Origin: Mycobacterium sp. Marseille-P9652 | GTDB lineage: Bacteria > Actinomycetota > Actinomycetes > Mycobacteriales > Mycobacteriaceae | Reading direction: 5' to 3' | Length of the DNA: 64,000 nucleotides | Assembly: GCF_902652685.1 (NCBI RefSeq) | Contig: NZ_CACRUY010000005.1 | Span: 1 to 64,000 of the forward strand | In this document: one piece after another, positions 63,095 through 64,000 of the stretch | How positions within the stretch are numbered: position 1 is the first letter of the stretch | Layout of the letters: each line of letters starts with the position of its first letter | Notes under the pieces: model-generated | The model's database searches: none | What the model saw: only the letters and a program-made list of their open reading frames with translations | Told to the model about the DNA's origin: nothing | Translations under genes and position numbers: made by a program

Positions 63095-63999
63095 GACTGA
63101 TACCCCAGGGTTTTCGCGGCCAGGGAGGTGAGGATCTCGGTGGTTCCGCCCCCGATGCCCAGGATCCGCATGTCCCGGTATTGGCGCTCGACCTCGGACT
63201 CGGCCATGTACCCCATCCCCCCGAACAGTTGGACGGCCTGGTTGGCCACCCATTCGCCGGCCTCGACGGCGGTGTTCTTGGCGAAGCACACCTCCGCGAT
63301 CAGATTGGTCTCGCCTGCGAGCTCGCGCTCGACCACGTGACGGGCGTACACCCGCGCGACGTCGATGCGGCGAGCCATCTCGGCCAGGGTGTTCTGCACC
63401 GACTGGCGCGATATCAGGGGGCGCCCGAACGTCTCCCGGTCGCGGCACCACTGCACCGTCAGGTCCAGACAGCGCTGGGCGCTCGAATACGCCTGCGCGG
63501 CAAGGCCGATGCGCTCGGAGACGAACGCGCGCGCGATTTGGAGGAATCCGCTGTTCTCCGCGCCGACCAGGTTGGCCGCCGGCACGCGCACGTCGGTGAA
63601 CGACAGCTCCGCGGTGTCCGAGGAGCGCCACCCCATCTTGTCCAGCTTGCGGCTCACCTCGAAGCCCGGCGTGCCCTTCTCGACGACGAGCAGCGAAACC
63701 CCGCCCGCCCCGGGGCCTCCGGTGCGTACCGCGGTGACGACGAAGTCGGCGCGCACGCCGGAGGTGATGTAGGTCTTGGCGCCGTTGACGACGTAGTGGT
63801 CGCCGTCCTTGACCGCCGAGGTGCGCAGGTGTCCGACGTCCGAGCCGCCGCCGGGCTCGGTGATGGCGAGCGCGCCGATCTTCTCGCCGGCCAGCGTCGG
63901 GCGCACGAACTCGTCGATCAGCCGCGCGTCGCCGGAGGCGATCATGTGGGGCACCGCGATGCCGCAGGTGAACAGCGACGCGAAAACGCCTCCGGGAGC
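63091..63999 (-). CDS. fadE13: acyl-CoA dehydrogenase FadE13, 5' end outside window
   Basis: Partial: the frame is open to the right edge, with residues PGGVFASLFTCGIAVPHMIA before the first in-window start (GTG 63954). The visible 300 or so residues hold the FAD site ITEPGGGSDVGHLRTSAVKD, YVVNGAKTYITSGVRADFVV, the helical domain (FVSERIGLAAQAYSSAQRCL) and the end QLFGGMGYMAESEVERQYRD plus RILGIGGGTTEIL. It is the first recognised gene of the acyl-CoA operon in the window and overlaps accD2 by 4 bp. It resembles isovaleryl/citronellyl-type dehydrogenases. Confidence 0.94.
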   Translation of the reverse strand, partial: APGGVFASLFTCGIAVPHMIASGDARLIDEFVRPTLAGEKIGALAITEPGGGSDVGHLRTSAVKDGDHYVVNGAKTYITSGVRADFVVTAVRTGGPGAGGVSLLVVEKGTPGFEVSRKLDKMGWRSSDTAELSFTDVRVPAANLVGAENSGFLQIARAFVSERIGLAAQAYSSAQRCLDLTVQWCRDRETFGRPLISRQSVQNTLAEMARRIDVARVYARHVVERELAGETNLIAEVCFAKNTAVEAGEWVANQAVQLFGGMGYMAESEVERQYRDMRILGIGGGTTEILTSLAAKTLGYQS

Positions 64000-64000
64000 G

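Overview
The window is a high-GC chromosomal segment from a Mycobacterium, most likely a slow-growing non-tuberculous species. The evidence is PE-family genes, an mpt70/dipZ/sigK/rskA locus, a mycobacterial interspersed repetitive unit (MIRU), KstR-type operators, several F420/luciferase-type oxidoreductases, and a gene order that follows the M. tuberculosis Rv0924c to Rv0975c block over long stretches. It is not a member of the tuberculosis complex: an intact cobF and a full-length Fpg/Nei-type glycosylase stand where that complex is known to carry a deletion. Synteny statements rest on recalled gene order, not on a search.

Layout. 1-6.4 kb is an accessory segment ending at a tRNA-Arg(CCT). 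It holds a truncated DUF4185 protein, two small secreted paralogues, an inverted pair of PE genes with hydrophobic tails around a 55-residue membrane protein, and a membrane protein of unknown role. 6.5-11.7 kb is a minus-strand block: an F420-type oxidoreductase, a gamma-glutamylcyclotransferase/poly-gamma-glutamate hydrolase fusion, mntH, a dehydrogenase-like protein and an SDR. 12-15 kb is the phosphate ABC operon pstS3-pstC2-pstA1, with a MIRU at the pstC2/pstA1 junction. 15-23 kb is the end-joining pair mku and ligD, split by sigK-rskA-dipZ-mpt70 and a PfkB kinase. 23-36 kb carries a bifunctional FAH/metallo-hydrolase, a methyltransferase, a crotonase, an F420 oxidoreductase, a STAS-ATPase, a flavin/AurF-like oxygenase pair, cobF, a DNA glycosylase, an SDR, an Lcp/MpaB-type oxygenase and its divergent TetR regulator. 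36-53 kb is housekeeping: pgi, chorismate mutase, uvrD1, an M23 peptidase, sucCD, a thiolase-like protein, an F420 oxidoreductase, a 34-kDa-antigen-like protein, perM, purN and purH. 52-64 kb holds a MoxR-type AAA+ ATPase with a VWA partner, an aldo-keto reductase, a DUF1707 protein and the acyl-CoA cluster echA7-fadE12-accA2-accD2-fadE13, which runs off the right edge.

How the parts connect. SigK and its membrane anti-sigma factor RskA sit beside their expected targets dipZ and mpt70, and three promoter-like elements with the same 15-bp spacing precede sigK, dipZ and mpt70. KstR-like 14-bp palindromes lie upstream of the SDR at 10.9 kb and of the F420 oxidoreductases at 27 kb and 46.7 kb, suggesting sterol-linked control. 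The chorismate mutase leader has two tandem intrinsic-terminator hairpins and a short upstream ORF, a good candidate for a cis-acting attenuator. A REP-like palindromic repeat occurs as a three-copy 55-bp tandem array, as a single intergenic copy, and as an in-frame insertion in echA7. No CRISPR array, insertion sequence, integrase or rRNA gene was seen.
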